A stretch of 58,750 bases of DNA, from the NCBI GenBank assembly GCA_002470565.1, contig DKMQ01000039.1:15845-74594 (forward strand). The letters are read 5' to 3'. The stretch comes from Oceanospirillaceae bacterium UBA7410. Its GTDB lineage: Bacteria > Pseudomonadota > Gammaproteobacteria > Pseudomonadales > Balneatricaceae. The position numbers and the translations under genes were made by a program. How positions within the stretch are numbered: the stretch's first letter is position 1; each line of letters begins with the position of its first letter. Below the pieces are notes generated by a model. That model saw only the letters and a program-made list of their open reading frames with translations, was not told the DNA's origin and did not search any database. Shown piece by piece: positions 17,762-29,142 of this stretch.

Positions 17762-17769
17762 AGCCTTTA

Positions 17770-19062
<1,293 letters not shown>

Positions 19063-19102
19063 CTACGGTAAAACGATAGTGAGTATAGGGTAAATTATAT
19101 TT

Positions 19103-19480
19103 TTATAGCAAACGGCCAAAATACAAGCCAACAGTCACACCTATTAAACTGATACAGACATTTGCGAAAATGTTACCTAGCGCCATGAGCCATTCGCCTT
19201 GCTCTATAAGGCGAATGGAATCTAATGAAAAGGTAGAAAAAGTAGTGAACGCACCTAGCAAGCCAACGATTAAAAATGGCCGTGAAGCAGGAGGCAATAT
19301 GCCCTTCTCTTCGATAAGCACATAAGCTAAACCTATTAGTAATGAGCCGACAGAGTTGGTCAGCAGTATCGCCAACGGGAAGCGTCCACTGTAGATACCT
19401 GATAACCAGTGCTGAAGTCCAAAGCGGCCTATGGCGCCAAAAGCACCTCCACAGGCGATAGCAACTAACTGACCGACGAT
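19103..19480 (-). CDS. crcB: CrcB/FluC fluoride channel with an apparent AUC start
   Basis: FluC is a dual-topology dimeric channel that exports fluoride. Taking the first standard start codon (TTG at 19375) gives 90 residues and loses the first membrane helix and the GG..GA..R motif. The frame is open upstream and encodes QLVAIACGGAFGAIGRFGLQ, clearly family sequence. No ATG, GTG or TTG occurs there. AGGGGAG at 19493-19487 lies six bases before ATC at 19480; starting there gives 125 residues, the usual FluC length. ILLTNSVGSLLIG and GLLGAFTTFSTFSLD, with the pore Asn and Phe residues, are intact. The four-helix layout is then complete. Confidence 0.82.
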   Translation of the reverse strand: MVGQLVAIACGGAFGAIGRFGLQHWLSGIYSGRFPLAILLTNSVGSLLIGLAYVLIEEKGILPPASRPFLIVGLLGAFTTFSTFSLDSIRLIEQGEWLMALGNIFANVCISLIGVTVGLYFGRLL

Positions 19481-19530
19481 TAGATTCTCCCCTACGATTT
19501 ATATGGCGCTATTATAGCTTACATAAGTGG

Positions 19531-20874
19531 CTATTTATAACGCTGTTGATCACTATTTTGGTTCAGCTGAGCTAGTTTTTCTAACTTTTCAGAGATTTTT
19601 CCTTCAATACCTCGATCACTTGGGAAGTAAAGGACATGTTCAGCTAGCTCTTGTGGCATGTAACTTTCCCCAGCTGCAAACGCCATTGGTTCTGAGTGAG
19701 CATATCGATAGTCTGCTCCATGACCCATGGATTGAGCTAAACTGGTTGGAGCATTACGCAGGTGATTAGGTACATCATAATCTGGCTGTTCCCTTGCAAG
19801 TTGCATAGCGGCTTTAAAGGCTAGATCAACTGCGTTGCTCTTAGCTGCACAAGCACAGTAAACAGTGGCATGAGCAATGGCGCGGTTACCTTCAGCCGGC
19901 CCTATTCGTTCAAATACCTGCCAGGCATTTACTGCAACCTGCAAGGCCCTTGGATCGGCATTACCAATGTCTTCAGAAGCAATGGCTAGCAGTCGTCTGG
20001 CAATATATAATGGATCGCATCCTGCATCTAACATTCGAGCCAGCCAATATAATGCCCCACTTGGATCAGAACCACGCACAGATTTATGAAACGCTGAAAT
20101 CTGATCGTAAAAGATGTCTCCACCTTTATCAAAGCGTTTTGGGCTAGTTTGTAGTACCTGCTCTAGAACGCTATTGTCTATAATTAACCTGTCATCTTGT
20201 ATTTCTGCAATGTCGGTAGCTATTTCTAATAAATTCAATAATCGCCTTGCATCACCATCGGCTGCCTGCAGTAAAAGCTTGCGCTGTGGAGATTGAATGT
20301 CAATGTTTAGCTTGCCTAAACCTCGATCACAGTCAGTAATCGTTTGCTCTAGCAACCCACCTAATTCATCTTCTGATAAAGACTTTAGGATATACACTCT
20401 AGAGCGCGACATTAAGGCGTTATTAAGCTCAAACGCTGGGTTTTCTGTAGTGGCACCTACAAAAATAAAGGTACCATCTTCAATAAATGGTAAAAATGCA
20501 TCTTGTTGAGACTTATTAAATCGATGTACTTCATCGACAAATAAGACGCTGTCTCGACCAGATTGAGCGCGGACTTGCTGCGCTTCAAAAACTGCGGATC
20601 TAATGTCCTTGACGCCAGACATCACAGCTGACAAAGTCATAAAATGTGCATCACTAGCTTGGCTCATCAATCTAGCTAGTGTGGTTTTACCTACACCAGG
20701 TGGACCCCACAAAATCATGCTATGAAGCAAGCCTTGAGTTAATGCTTTATCTAGGCTTTTACCTTCACCTAATAGGTGAGACTGGCCGGCATATTGAGCC
20801 AAAGTTTGCGGCCTCATGCGGCTAGCTAATGGCTGGTAACCAGAAGTTTCTTGTGCGAACAAGTCATTTTTCAA
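19531..20874 (-). CDS. rarA: RarA/MgsA, AAA+ replication-associated recombination protein
   Basis: 447 residues. RarA acts at stalled forks and gaps and is related to clamp loaders. Walker A is [13 protein letters not shown] and Walker B LFVDEVHRFNKSQQDAF; sensor 1 is GATTENPAFELN. The C-terminal tetramerisation domain carries GCDPLYIARRLLAIASEDIGNADP. The start is TTG at 20874, overlapping the lolA stop by four bases (TTGA), so translation is coupled to lolA. lolA-rarA-serS order is the same as in E. coli. Confidence 0.94.
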   Translation of the reverse strand: MKNDLFAQETSGYQPLASRMRPQTLAQYAGQSHLLGEGKSLDKALTQGLLHSMILWGPPGVGKTTLARLMSQASDAHFMTLSAVMSGVKDIRSAVFEAQQVRAQSGRDSVLFVDEVHRFNKSQQDAFLPFIEDGTFIFVGATTENPAFELNNALMSRSRVYILKSLSEDELGGLLEQTITDCDRGLGKLNIDIQSPQRKLLLQAADGDARRLLNLLEIATDIAEIQDDRLIIDNSVLEQVLQTSPKRFDKGGDIFYDQISAFHKSVRGSDPSGALYWLARMLDAGCDPLYIARRLLAIASEDIGNADPRALQVAVNAWQVFERIGPAEGNRAIAHATVYCACAAKSNAVDLAFKAAMQLAREQPDYDVPNHLRNAPTSLAQSMGHGADYRYAHSEPMAFAAGESYMPQELAEHVLYFPSDRGIEGKISEKLEKLAQLNQNSDQQRYK

Positions 20875-21494
20875 AGTTGATCCATCTCCAACACATCGAC
20901 TCCTATTGGCGCCACAAACTCAAATAAATCATCTGTTACTTTAGGGTTAAGCACCACATTATTAAATATTAAACTGGTTTTTTGGTACATTGAGTCTTCT
21001 AGCTGCATTTCTAATAATTGGTTGTTTTTGAAATTCAATCTAAGTTTTTGATATAAGCTCTCTGGGTCTTTCGGTGTAAGGCTATAAAGTACTAAATCAT
21101 TATCTGTACGTTTCATCATTACTGTGAATTTTTCGCCTATATTTACTCCATCACCACTAAGTAGTAACGCGGGAGTATTAGTTGTGCGTTGATCTAAAGC
21201 TTGCACAGTGACCTGTTCTAAGTCTTTATCATAGACCCAAAGGCGTTTTCCGTTGCTCACGATTAGTTGTGCAAAAGGATCTTGTGTTTGCCACCAAAAT
21301 CGATTGGGTTGAGCTAAGATCATGTGTCCGTGAGTTTCTTGCAATCGGCTACCACTAGCATCCAATACATATTGCACAAAGTCAGCTTCGATATTGGTTT
21401 GATTACCAAGTTGGTTGCTTAGAGATTGTGCAGCAGTCTGTGCAAGACTCAAGTTGCACAGGGTGATGCTCATTATAAATACGGCTAAGCGCAT
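20871..21494 (-). CDS. lolA: LolA, periplasmic lipoprotein carrier
   Basis: 207 residues. LolA carries outer-membrane lipoproteins from LolCDE to LolB. Start ATG at 21494 gives MRLAVFIMSITLCNLSLAQ, a signal peptide with likely cleavage after SLA, and has AGGATT 5-10 bases upstream; the longer frame to 21557 overlaps ftsK and has no support. IEADFVQYVLD, HGHMILAQPNRFWWQT and NGKRLWVYDKDLEQV match the LolA beta-barrel with Trp/Arg in the mouth. It follows ftsK by 19 bp. Confidence 0.93.
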   Translation of the reverse strand: MRLAVFIMSITLCNLSLAQTAAQSLSNQLGNQTNIEADFVQYVLDASGSRLQETHGHMILAQPNRFWWQTQDPFAQLIVSNGKRLWVYDKDLEQVTVQALDQRTTNTPALLLSGDGVNIGEKFTVMMKRTDNDLVLYSLTPKDPESLYQKLRLNFKNNQLLEMQLEDSMYQKTSLIFNNVVLNPKVTDDLFEFVAPIGVDVLEMDQL

Positions 21495-21513
21495 GATGAA
21501 TCCTTTATATAAT

Positions 21514-24210
21514 TTAATCACGAGGCGCAGGTGGAGCCAAAACTTCTCGGCTACCATTATGTGCCGGTGCAGTAATTACACCAGCAGCTTCCATCGCTTC
21601 TATCATCCGGGCTGCACGATTATAACCAATTTTAAATTTTCGCTGCACAGAGGATATAGACGCTCTTCTAGTTTCTGTAATAAATGCTACAGCTTCATCG
21701 TACAAACGGTCTTTATCTTCTTCAAAAGCGCCTTCTGAAGAGGCCAAACCAAATCCGGCTTCTTGATCGTAATTGCCCTCTACAATGGCGTCGATAAATT
21801 GGGGAGCGCCCTGCTTTTTCCACGCATCTACTACGCGATGAACTTCATCATCACTTACAAACGCTCCATGCACACGCTCGGGCATGCTTTTACCAGGTGG
21901 CAAATACAACATATCACCATGACCTAATAGGCTTTCTGCACCACCTTGGTCTAGAATAGTTCTAGAATCAATTTTAGAGCTCACCTGAAACGCAATGCGA
22001 GTGGGCACGTTAGCTTTAATCAGCCCTGTAATAACGTCTACTGAGGGACGTTGGGTGGCTAGTATAAGGTGGATACCAGCGGCCCTAGCCTTTTGAGCTA
22101 TTCGAGCAATGAGTTCCTCTACCTTTTTACCGACTACCATAATCATGTCAGCAAACTCATCTACTACAACTACAATATAAGGTAACGGATACAAATACGG
22201 ACGATCATCGATGTTTTCGCCATTGGCTTCGTCAGGTACCCAAATAGGATCTAAAATAAGGTCTCCAGTAGTAACTTTTGTATTGAATCCTGCAAGGTTT
22301 CTTACCCCTTGAGAGGCCATTAATCGGTAGCGCCTTTCCATTTCAGCCACACACCAGCGAAGACCACCGGCAGCTTCTTTCATGTCTGTAATTACAGGTG
22401 CTAACAAATGTGGAATGCCATCATAAATAGATAATTCCAGCATTTTAGGGTCTACCAACAACATACGCACTTGGTCTGGTGTTGATTTAAGTAATATGCT
22501 CATGATCATGGCATTAACACCAACAGACTTACCAGAACCTGTTGTGCCAGCAACCAATAGATGAGGCATTTTTGCTAGGTCAACTACCACAGGTTTGCCA
22601 GCTATATCGTTACCTAAAGTGAGCGTTAATGGGCTAGTAGAAGATAAGTATGGCTTACTTCCAATCACTTCACTTATACGTACCATCTCGCGATGCTGGT
22701 TGGGAATTTCAATACCTATAACAGATTTCCCAGCAATCACTTCTACAACACGCACGCTCATGACTGCCATTGAACGGGCTAAGTCTTTAGAGAGGTTGCT
22801 TATCTTACTCACCTTAGTACCAGGTGCTGGACGTATTTCAATCCGAGTAATTACTGGTCCAGGGTTTACCTCAACTACCTCTGCAATCACGCCAAAATCC
22901 AGTAACTTAGCTTCTAATAGCTGGCTTAATTCTGTGAGCTCTTCTTCAGTAACAACTGGGTTAAGGCTAGCTGTTGGTGGGTCCAGTAAGCTTAATGGGG
23001 GTAAACTTTTATGTTTGGTCACTTTACCATCTTGCTCAGCTTGTGAAGAGCCAGTGTCTTGTTTATGTGTTTGAGACAAAGGTACTATTTTCACTTCTTT
23101 GATTTGCGCAACTTCGCTAACTACAGTTGTGGGTGAGGCTGCAGAAGATAGCGCTGGAGAAGAGGCCCTAATATGAGGTTTAGGATCAGCAACTGGTGTA
23201 GTAAAGGCGTCCTGTGCCTGTGTTTTTTGTGTCCTAGTAGTTTTGTTTTTTGTTGTTTGACCATCTAGTGCAGCGGCAACGTCATCTACACTGAAATCAT
23301 CTAAGTGACTAGTAAAACTTGCACTTTGAGGTGGCGAAGGTGTTTGTGAGCTTTGTGTTGTTAGCAAAGAAGACATGGTTTCTTGGGACTTCAATGTAGG
23401 CTCTTTTGAAGTATTTTCTACACTTTTTTTAGAGAACAAGTAAGTTGTAATAGATTGCCACATTGCTTTTATAGAAGAAGTTATACTCAAGCCCTTTGGT
23501 GATTTGGTGCTTGGGCTCACGTAGCTTTCTTTTACTGTTTTTACTTTAATCTCTTGTGTGTTGCTGTGACTAAATAAACTTTGATACAAATATTGATACC
23601 AATAAATGCTATGACGACCTAGTGTCTCAGCGATAACTCCCCAGCGTAATTGCCAAAAATGGCTAATCGCAAGGGTTAGTGCAGTCAGTAGAAGGATATT
23701 GGTGCCGATCATGCCCAAGGCTTGGTTAAGTGGCAAACCGAATGTTAACCCCAGTAGGCCCCCACTGCTTTGTGGGTAAGTTAGATGTGAGCTGGCAATG
23801 TGGATGGAAGCATAGATACATGATGTAATGATTAAAGTACAAAGGGCGAGCATTTTAAACCACACACTATTGCCTATATCTTGTTTAACCCGGTGAGACT
23901 GACCAAGAAAACGAGCCACCTCATATTGTATAAGTAAAATAGGGATTAGATAGGCTACTACGCCTAAAGCCCAAAAGCACAAATCTGCTAAAATAGCTCC
24001 AAAGGTTCCGCCGGCATTATGAATATTAGCAACACCAAAGGCTTGAGTTGAGGTAGGGTCGCGGGCATCAAAAGTAATCAAAACGACTAATAAATAAATA
24101 CTAAAAGCCAATAAAGCAAGATGATAGCCACTCCAGCTCAATCGCTGTATCCAATTTGATGTGACATTATTGCTTTGTTTTATTGTTGCGCGTGGATTAT
24201 TTGTGGCCAC
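21514..24210 (-). CDS. ftsK: FtsK, DNA translocase and cell-division protein
   Basis: 898 residues from a GTG at 24210 (AAGGA 8 bases upstream). A TTG at 24246 would add 12 residues, without a better ribosome site. FtsK joins the divisome and pumps chromosome termini apart, activating XerCD at dif. Four N-terminal membrane helices lie in about the first 200 residues. A low-complexity Ser/Thr/Pro/Gln linker (about 220-420) follows. The motor has Walker [14 protein letters not shown] and Walker [11 protein letters not shown], with the typical [15 protein letters not shown] as [10 protein letters not shown]. The C-terminal gamma winged helix ([24 protein letters not shown]) reads KOPS sites. Confidence 0.96.
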   Translation of the reverse strand: MATNNPRATIKQSNNVTSNWIQRLSWSGYHLALLAFSIYLLVVLITFDARDPTSTQAFGVANIHNAGGTFGAILADLCFWALGVVAYLIPILLIQYEVARFLGQSHRVKQDIGNSVWFKMLALCTLIITSCIYASIHIASSHLTYPQSSGGLLGLTFGLPLNQALGMIGTNILLLTALTLAISHFWQLRWGVIAETLGRHSIYWYQYLYQSLFSHSNTQEIKVKTVKESYVSPSTKSPKGLSITSSIKAMWQSITTYLFSKKSVENTSKEPTLKSQETMSSLLTTQSSQTPSPPQSASFTSHLDDFSVDDVAAALDGQTTKNKTTRTQKTQAQDAFTTPVADPKPHIRASSPALSSAASPTTVVSEVAQIKEVKIVPLSQTHKQDTGSSQAEQDGKVTKHKSLPPLSLLDPPTASLNPVVTEEELTELSQLLEAKLLDFGVIAEVVEVNPGPVITRIEIRPAPGTKVSKISNLSKDLARSMAVMSVRVVEVIAGKSVIGIEIPNQHREMVRISEVIGSKPYLSSTSPLTLTLGNDIAGKPVVVDLAKMPHLLVAGTTGSGKSVGVNAMIMSILLKSTPDQVRMLLVDPKMLELSIYDGIPHLLAPVITDMKEAAGGLRWCVAEMERRYRLMASQGVRNLAGFNTKVTTGDLILDPIWVPDEANGENIDDRPYLYPLPYIVVVVDEFADMIMVVGKKVEELIARIAQKARAAGIHLILATQRPSVDVITGLIKANVPTRIAFQVSSKIDSRTILDQGGAESLLGHGDMLYLPPGKSMPERVHGAFVSDDEVHRVVDAWKKQGAPQFIDAIVEGNYDQEAGFGLASSEGAFEEDKDRLYDEAVAFITETRRASISSVQRKFKIGYNRAARMIEAMEAAGVITAPAHNGSREVLAPPAPRD

Positions 24211-24425
24211 TAATGTGTTCCTTGTGAATATGTCTGGTTTGAGCAAACTTTACCTATGATACGCAATCCTGATAGTTCAACCAAGCTTAATTATCTACTA
24301 AGGTGGCCGTGACTTAGAGTATATTGCATCTAACGGTAAAAAAGTGACTAGCACCGTTTGCAATAGGGTTTGGGAGTAATATACTTGCCCCAACTGACCT
24401 GAAAACTTCATTACATCATAAACCT

Positions 24426-25124
24426 ATGCCTGTATACCAACTAGATGCCAATGAATATTGGTTTCCACCCGTATCTGAAGCGATTGACGACCCCCAAGGT
24501 CTGCTGGCCATTGGCGGTGATCTATCCGTGCCAAGGCTATTGCATGCCTATCAATGTGGTATTTTCCCCTGGTTTTCTGAACAAGACCCTATTCTTTGGT
24601 GGGCACCTAGCCCTCGTATGGTGGTGGCTCCAGATGAAATTCATGTGTCTAAAAGCATGCTTAAATTAATCCGCAAAACTCCATTAGTTGTCACTATGGA
24701 CCAGGCTTTTGAACGTGTAGTGAGTGCTTGTGGTTCGACACCAAGAGGCGATCAATTAAGCCAAGACAGCTGGATTACTCCAGAAATGCAGCACGCATAT
24801 ACGCAATTATATCAAGGTGGATATGCTCATAGTGTTGAAGTTTGGGCTGGAGGCGAATTAGTAGGCGGTTTGTATGGCATTGCTCTTGGACGCTTGTTCT
24901 TTGGAGAATCCATGTTTAGTAAAGTAGATAACGCATCTAAAATAGCCTTCATCCATCTTGGGAAAAGATTAGCACAATGGGAATTTGTGTTAATTGACTG
25001 CCAAATGCATACACAACACTTGGCAAGCCTTGGTGCTAAAGAGGTCGAAATGGAGGACTTTCAAAACTATTTAGAACAAAATCTAACCTATGGGTTGGAT
25101 AGCTTGTGGGAGCCAATGGTATAG
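24426..25124 (+). CDS. aat: Leucyl/phenylalanyl-tRNA-protein transferase
   Basis: 232 residues. Aat moves Leu or Phe from aminoacyl-tRNA onto proteins starting with Lys or Arg, making them N-degrons for ClpS/ClpAP; clpA and clpS are 2-4 kb downstream. FPPVSEAIDDPQGLLAIGGDL, YQCGIFPWFSEQDPILWWAPSPR and GRLFFGESMFS are family signatures. trxB, often next to aat, is absent. ftsK is divergent with 215 bp between; no clear Shine-Dalgarno. Confidence 0.96.
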   Translation: MPVYQLDANEYWFPPVSEAIDDPQGLLAIGGDLSVPRLLHAYQCGIFPWFSEQDPILWWAPSPRMVVAPDEIHVSKSMLKLIRKTPLVVTMDQAFERVVSACGSTPRGDQLSQDSWITPEMQHAYTQLYQGGYAHSVEVWAGGELVGGLYGIALGRLFFGESMFSKVDNASKIAFIHLGKRLAQWEFVLIDCQMHTQHLASLGAKEVEMEDFQNYLEQNLTYGLDSLWEPMV

Positions 25125-25197
25125 TCTTGTTTACTGCACGTTCAACTTGGTTAAAGAGTGATTTCTTATCTCATCATCTATAGATATTAATACCTTA

Positions 25198-25896
25198 GTG
25201 TTTCACGCAACACCAGAGCATAACTGTAGCTACTTAGAAAATAGGCAATCTAGGTCAATTTTCTTAAGTCCAGAACAGTCATTAGATGAATCGATCTATA
25301 TGCAGCTTACTGACATTGGTTTTAGGCGCAGTGGTAAACATATTTACCGACCTTGGTGTGAAGGTTGTGGTGAGTGTAAGTCTGTGAGAGTGCCCCTGAG
25401 TGGTTATAAAGAGAGTAAAAGTCAAAAGCGTGTGCTAAAGCGAAACAATGATCTGCAGGTTAGTTTTGAGTTGCCTTCTGTTACAGATGAAATATACGCT
25501 TTGTATGAGCGTTATATCTGCCAAAGACACAGTGATGGCGATATGTACCCACCCTCAATGGCACAGTTTGAAGATTTTTTATGTGATTCGCCATCGTCTA
25601 GTAATACACGGTTTATTTGTTTTAGGTTAGACAAAAAACTATTGGCTGTTGCCGTAGTTGATATGCTGCCTGCAGGAATATCGGCGATTTATACCTTTTT
25701 TGATCCTGACTACCATGCCAGAAGCTTGGGGCGTTTAGCTGTGCTTTGGCAGATACGTTGGGGAAAATCTCAAAAAATGAGTTTTGTTTATCTTGGTTAC
25801 TGGATAAAAGAGTGTCAAAAAATGTCTTATAAAACTGAATATCAACCTTTAGAAGTGTTTGACGGTGTGGATTGGCAAACGCTAGCGCCGCTCTAA
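25198..25896 (+). CDS. bpt: Aspartate/glutamate leucyltransferase (Bpt/ATE family)
   Basis: Transfers Leu to N-terminal Asp or Glu, feeding the ClpS/ClpAP pathway like Aat. Signatures: HNCSYLENRQSRSIFL, GFRRSGKHIYRPWCEGCGECKSVRVP (Cys pairs), RVLKRNNDL, YERYICQRHSDGDMYPPS. GTG at 25198 gives 232 residues but has no Shine-Dalgarno and trims a few family residues. The frame is open to 25162 and its codons encode a plausible family N-terminus (INTLVFHAT), with AAAGAG at 25153-25158, yet contain no ATG/GTG/TTG. Start therefore uncertain. aat precedes by 73 bp, infA follows. Confidence 0.93.
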   Translation: MFHATPEHNCSYLENRQSRSIFLSPEQSLDESIYMQLTDIGFRRSGKHIYRPWCEGCGECKSVRVPLSGYKESKSQKRVLKRNNDLQVSFELPSVTDEIYALYERYICQRHSDGDMYPPSMAQFEDFLCDSPSSSNTRFICFRLDKKLLAVAVVDMLPAGISAIYTFFDPDYHARSLGRLAVLWQIRWGKSQKMSFVYLGYWIKECQKMSYKTEYQPLEVFDGVDWQTLAPL

Positions 25897-25994
25897 CCTT
25901 ATATAGGTCTTTTGCTCGCTTTTTGTACATGATTACTGCATAATATCGCGCAATGTAGAAATGATAAATTTTTGTAATAACCCTTGAGGCTTTA

Positions 25995-26213
25995 ATGGCT
26001 AAAGAAGACCAGATTGAAATGGAAGGTACTATTATTGATACCTTACCTAATACTATGTTCCGTGTAGAATTGGAAAATGGCCACGTGGTCATCGCCCATA
26101 TATCCGGTAAGATGCGTAAGCACTATATCCGTATTTTAACGGGTGACAAAGTTAAAGTAGAGCTTACGCCCTATGACTTAACTAAAGGCCGCATTACCTA
26201 TCGCGCCCGTTAG
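25995..26213 (+). CDS. infA: Translation initiation factor IF-1
   Basis: 72 residues, full length. IF-1 occupies the 30S A site during initiation. S1/OB-fold: [42 protein letters not shown] is nearly the class consensus. GAGG Shine-Dalgarno about 7 bases before ATG. The position between aat/bpt and clpA is conserved in gammaproteobacteria. A bidirectional terminator separates it from convergent clpA. Confidence 0.99.
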   Translation: MAKEDQIEMEGTIIDTLPNTMFRVELENGHVVIAHISGKMRKHYIRILTGDKVKVELTPYDLTKGRITYRAR

Positions 26214-26234
26214 TTAACTAGCATTAAAAGCAAT

Positions 26235-26261
26235 AAAAAAAGCACCATAGGTGCTTTTTTT
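26235..26261. terminator. Bidirectional terminator between infA and clpA
   Basis: A perfect 12-bp stem, AAAAAAAGCACC / GGTGCTTTTTTT, has an ATA loop. Seven A and seven T flank the core, so it works in both orientations between convergent genes. Confidence 0.9.
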
Positions 26262-26270
26262 GTCTTTAGC

Positions 26271-28532
26271 TTAAGCAGGATCTAATAACTTAACTGCACG
26301 CTTACTAGGCTTGCTAGTTAAGGTTATTTTATCATCCTTTATACCTACCAGTAATTTACCGCCTGCCGCTGCAAGATTTCCAAACAGTAATAACTGCGCC
26401 ATAGGCTTCTTTAGTTCTTGTTGGATAAGTCTTGCCATGGGCCTTGCTCCCATCTCTGCGTCATACCCTTTCTCTCCAAGCCATGCCCTAGCATCATCAC
26501 TTACTTGAAGGTGCACTTGCTTGTCTTCAAGCTGTACTTGTAGTTCCACCAAAAATTTGTCCACCACTCCCAAAATAACGTCTTTTGACAGCGTATTAAA
26601 CTGGATAATATCGTCAAGCCGATTACGAAATTCTGGGCTAAATAAACGTTTAATAGCGCCCATACCATCAGAGCTATGATCCTGCTTGGTGAAGCCAATT
26701 GAGCCACGGCTGATTTGTTCAGCCCCAGCATTGGTTGTCATCACTAAAACAACATTTCGGAAGTCAGTTTTTCGGCCGTTGTTATCAGTTAAGGTGCCGT
26801 TATCCATCACCTGAAGTAGTATATTAAATACTTCTGGGTGTGCTTTTTCTATTTCATCAAGCAGTAATACGCAATGAGGTGTTTGTGTTACCGCTTCTGT
26901 AAGTAATCCACCTTGATCAAACCCTACATACCCAGGAGGTGCTCCAATCAATCGCGAAACTGTATGGCGTTCCATGTATTCGGACATATCAAAACGCACA
27001 AGCTCAATTCCCATTACTCGGGCTAGTTGCTGTGTTACTTCGGTTTTACCAACGCCTGTAGGCCCTGAAAACAAAAAGCTACCTACAGGCTTATGAGGTG
27101 CATTAAGTCCTGCTCTGGATAATTTGATAGCATTTGCTAGAGTATCAATGGCGGTATCTTGACCAAAGACCACGCGCTTAAGGTTTTGCTCAAGAGAATG
27201 TAGCTGCTCCCGATCGGTTGCAGAGATACTTTTGGGTGGTATACGAGCAATATTAGCTACTATAGCTTCAATCTCTGTCACATCAATGAATGACTTACGA
27301 TCTTCTGGTGAAAAAAGTTGTTGATAGGCTCCAGCTTCATCAATTATATCGATAGCTTTGTCGGGCATTTTTTTATCAGTAATATAGCGATCAGCTAAAA
27401 CTGCTGCCGCATCTATAGCTGCAGGCGTGTATTCAACTTGATGATGGCTCTCATAACGCGATATAAGCCCTCTTAAAATAGCTTGGGTATCTATTACGCT
27501 AGGCTCGTCAACATCGATTTTTTGAAAGCGGCGAGCCAGAGCATGATCTTTTTCAAAAATACCCCGAAACTCAGTAAATGTGGTTGACCCAATGCAGCGC
27601 AATTTTCCAGAACTTAGTGCAGGTTTTAATAAATTAGAAGCGTCCATTGAACCGCCAGAAGCCGCGCCTGCGCCGATAATGGTATGTATTTCATCAATAA
27701 ATAGAATGGCATTAGGTGTTTTTTCAATATCAGACAATAAACCTTTTAGACGCTTTTCAAAATCACCACGATACTTTGTACCTGCTAACAAAGCACCCAT
27801 ATCAAGAGAGTAGACTGTTGATGAGGCAATCACCTGTGGCACGTTACCTTGTTCAATTTGGTAAGCCAAACCTTCAGCTATGGCAGTTTTTCCTACGCCA
27901 GCATCGCCAACTAATAAGGGGTTATTTTTGCGCCTACGTGATAGCACTTGAACCAGCCGCTCCAGCTCCTTACCGCGCCCTATCAGTGGATCAATGTTGC
28001 CATTTCTAGCTTCAGAGTTTAAATCTGTGGTGTATTTAACTAAATCATTTGCTTCTTCACTTTCACCATCTAAAGATCTTTCAGACCCATCCATTTCTGT
28101 TTTGCTGACCCCATGAGAAAGGTAATTGACTATGTCTACTCTCTCCACATCTAATGAATCCAACAAAAACACCGACTGGCTTTCGGTTTCACTAAATATC
28201 GCGACTAAAACATTGGCACCGTTGACCTCTCCTTTTCCCGAAGACTGTACGTGAAAAACCGCCCGTTGCAACACTCGCTGAAAGCCAAGTGTAGGTTGCA
28301 CATCATAATCGCCAAAGGATGAGTCTACTGCAGGGGTAGTATCATTAACAAATTTTTCTAGTGGTGTACGTAAATCATCCAATGTTACCCCGCAGGCTTT
28401 AAGCACAGCAGCACCTGATTGATTGTTAAGCAATGCCAACAGCAAGTGCTCTACAGTCATAAACTCGTGTCGTTTAGAGTTGGCGTATTTGTATGCTTCG
28501 TTTAAGCTTTGTTCTAAATCATTGTCTAACAT
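26271..28532 (-). CDS. clpA: ClpA, AAA+ unfoldase of the ClpAP protease
   Basis: 753 residues, normal length. The N-domain (LEQSLNEAYKYANSKRHEFMTVEHLLLALL) binds ClpS. Two AAA+ modules follow: D1 Walker A GDAGVGKTAIAEGL and Walker B ILFIDEIHTI; D2 Walker A GPTGVGKTEVTQQL and Walker B VLLLDEIEKAHPEV. The ClpP-binding IGF loop is in SRGSIGFTKQD. It follows clpS by 11 bp, so clpS-clpA is one transcript ending at the shared terminator. Confidence 0.98.
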   Translation of the reverse strand: MLDNDLEQSLNEAYKYANSKRHEFMTVEHLLLALLNNQSGAAVLKACGVTLDDLRTPLEKFVNDTTPAVDSSFGDYDVQPTLGFQRVLQRAVFHVQSSGKGEVNGANVLVAIFSETESQSVFLLDSLDVERVDIVNYLSHGVSKTEMDGSERSLDGESEEANDLVKYTTDLNSEARNGNIDPLIGRGKELERLVQVLSRRRKNNPLLVGDAGVGKTAIAEGLAYQIEQGNVPQVIASSTVYSLDMGALLAGTKYRGDFEKRLKGLLSDIEKTPNAILFIDEIHTIIGAGAASGGSMDASNLLKPALSSGKLRCIGSTTFTEFRGIFEKDHALARRFQKIDVDEPSVIDTQAILRGLISRYESHHQVEYTPAAIDAAAVLADRYITDKKMPDKAIDIIDEAGAYQQLFSPEDRKSFIDVTEIEAIVANIARIPPKSISATDREQLHSLEQNLKRVVFGQDTAIDTLANAIKLSRAGLNAPHKPVGSFLFSGPTGVGKTEVTQQLARVMGIELVRFDMSEYMERHTVSRLIGAPPGYVGFDQGGLLTEAVTQTPHCVLLLDEIEKAHPEVFNILLQVMDNGTLTDNNGRKTDFRNVVLVMTTNAGAEQISRGSIGFTKQDHSSDGMGAIKRLFSPEFRNRLDDIIQFNTLSKDVILGVVDKFLVELQVQLEDKQVHLQVSDDARAWLGEKGYDAEMGARPMARLIQQELKKPMAQLLLFGNLAAAGGKLLVGIKDDKITLTSKPSKRAVKLLDPA

Positions 28533-28543
28533 TGTCTATTCCT

Positions 28544-28876
28544 TTAAGAAGCAGATTCAACTTCACATAGTAACGGGTGCTTGTGTTGTCTTGAATGCTG
28601 GTTTACCTGCATAGATTTGGTTTCAGCAACATCTTTTGTGTAGGTACCACATACGCCTTTACCTTGGGTATGCACTGCCAGCATGATTTGCGTGGCTTGT
28701 TCTTCATCATGATTAAAGAACCGGGCTAACACATCAATGACAAATTCCATAGGTGTGTAGTCATCGTTTAACAGTACTACTTTATATAATGATGGCTGAG
28801 CGACTTTAGGGCGAGTTTCTTCTATAACTTGTAAGTCATGATTATCATTAGGTATGTTTTCGTTATCTTGGCTCAT
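28544..28876 (-). CDS. clpS: ClpS, N-recognin adaptor for ClpA
   Basis: 110 residues. ClpS binds N-terminal Leu, Phe, Tyr and Trp and delivers the substrate to ClpAP. A disordered N-terminal extension (about 1-28) precedes the core: [20 protein letters not shown] (hydrophobic pocket with the conserved DDYTPM), then [19 protein letters not shown]. First gene of the clpS-clpA operon. The 220 bp upstream hold a TCTGCA/TGCAGA repeat (28989-28994, 29004-29009) but no promoter I can defend. Confidence 0.96.
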   Translation of the reverse strand: MSQDNENIPNDNHDLQVIEETRPKVAQPSLYKVVLLNDDYTPMEFVIDVLARFFNHDEEQATQIMLAVHTQGKGVCGTYTKDVAETKSMQVNQHSRQHKHPLLCEVESAS

Positions 28877-29096
28877 TAGAGTGTTTTTATCGCTTTTGTA
28901 GTTAGTGTGATCAGTAAAATAAAAATAGGCATTAGTGCGTTCTAAATTTAACTAATATTTTAATCATAACGTTACTATTGGGCCTATGTCTGCATTTTTC
29001 CAGTGCAGAACTGTAAACGCCGGTAAATTTTTTTAAACAGCTATCTTCAACCATATTTTTACGTGATTAAAATTCACATAACCATTCTTTAGAGCT

Positions 29097-29124
29097 AAAA
29101 AAACCAGCCTAAGCTGGTTTTTTT
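29097..29124. terminator. Terminator downstream of icd
   Basis: A perfect 12-bp stem, AAAAAAACCAGC / GCTGGTTTTTTT, has a CTAA loop. It serves the minus-strand icd and has the tracts needed in either direction. Confidence 0.88.
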
Positions 29125-29142
29125 ATTGCTGCAATGCAGATA

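Noticed and set aside
22595..23074. 159-aa frame opposite ftsK
   Set aside because: Long only because of the codon bias of the ftsK linker and motor; composition is low-complexity and no motif is present.
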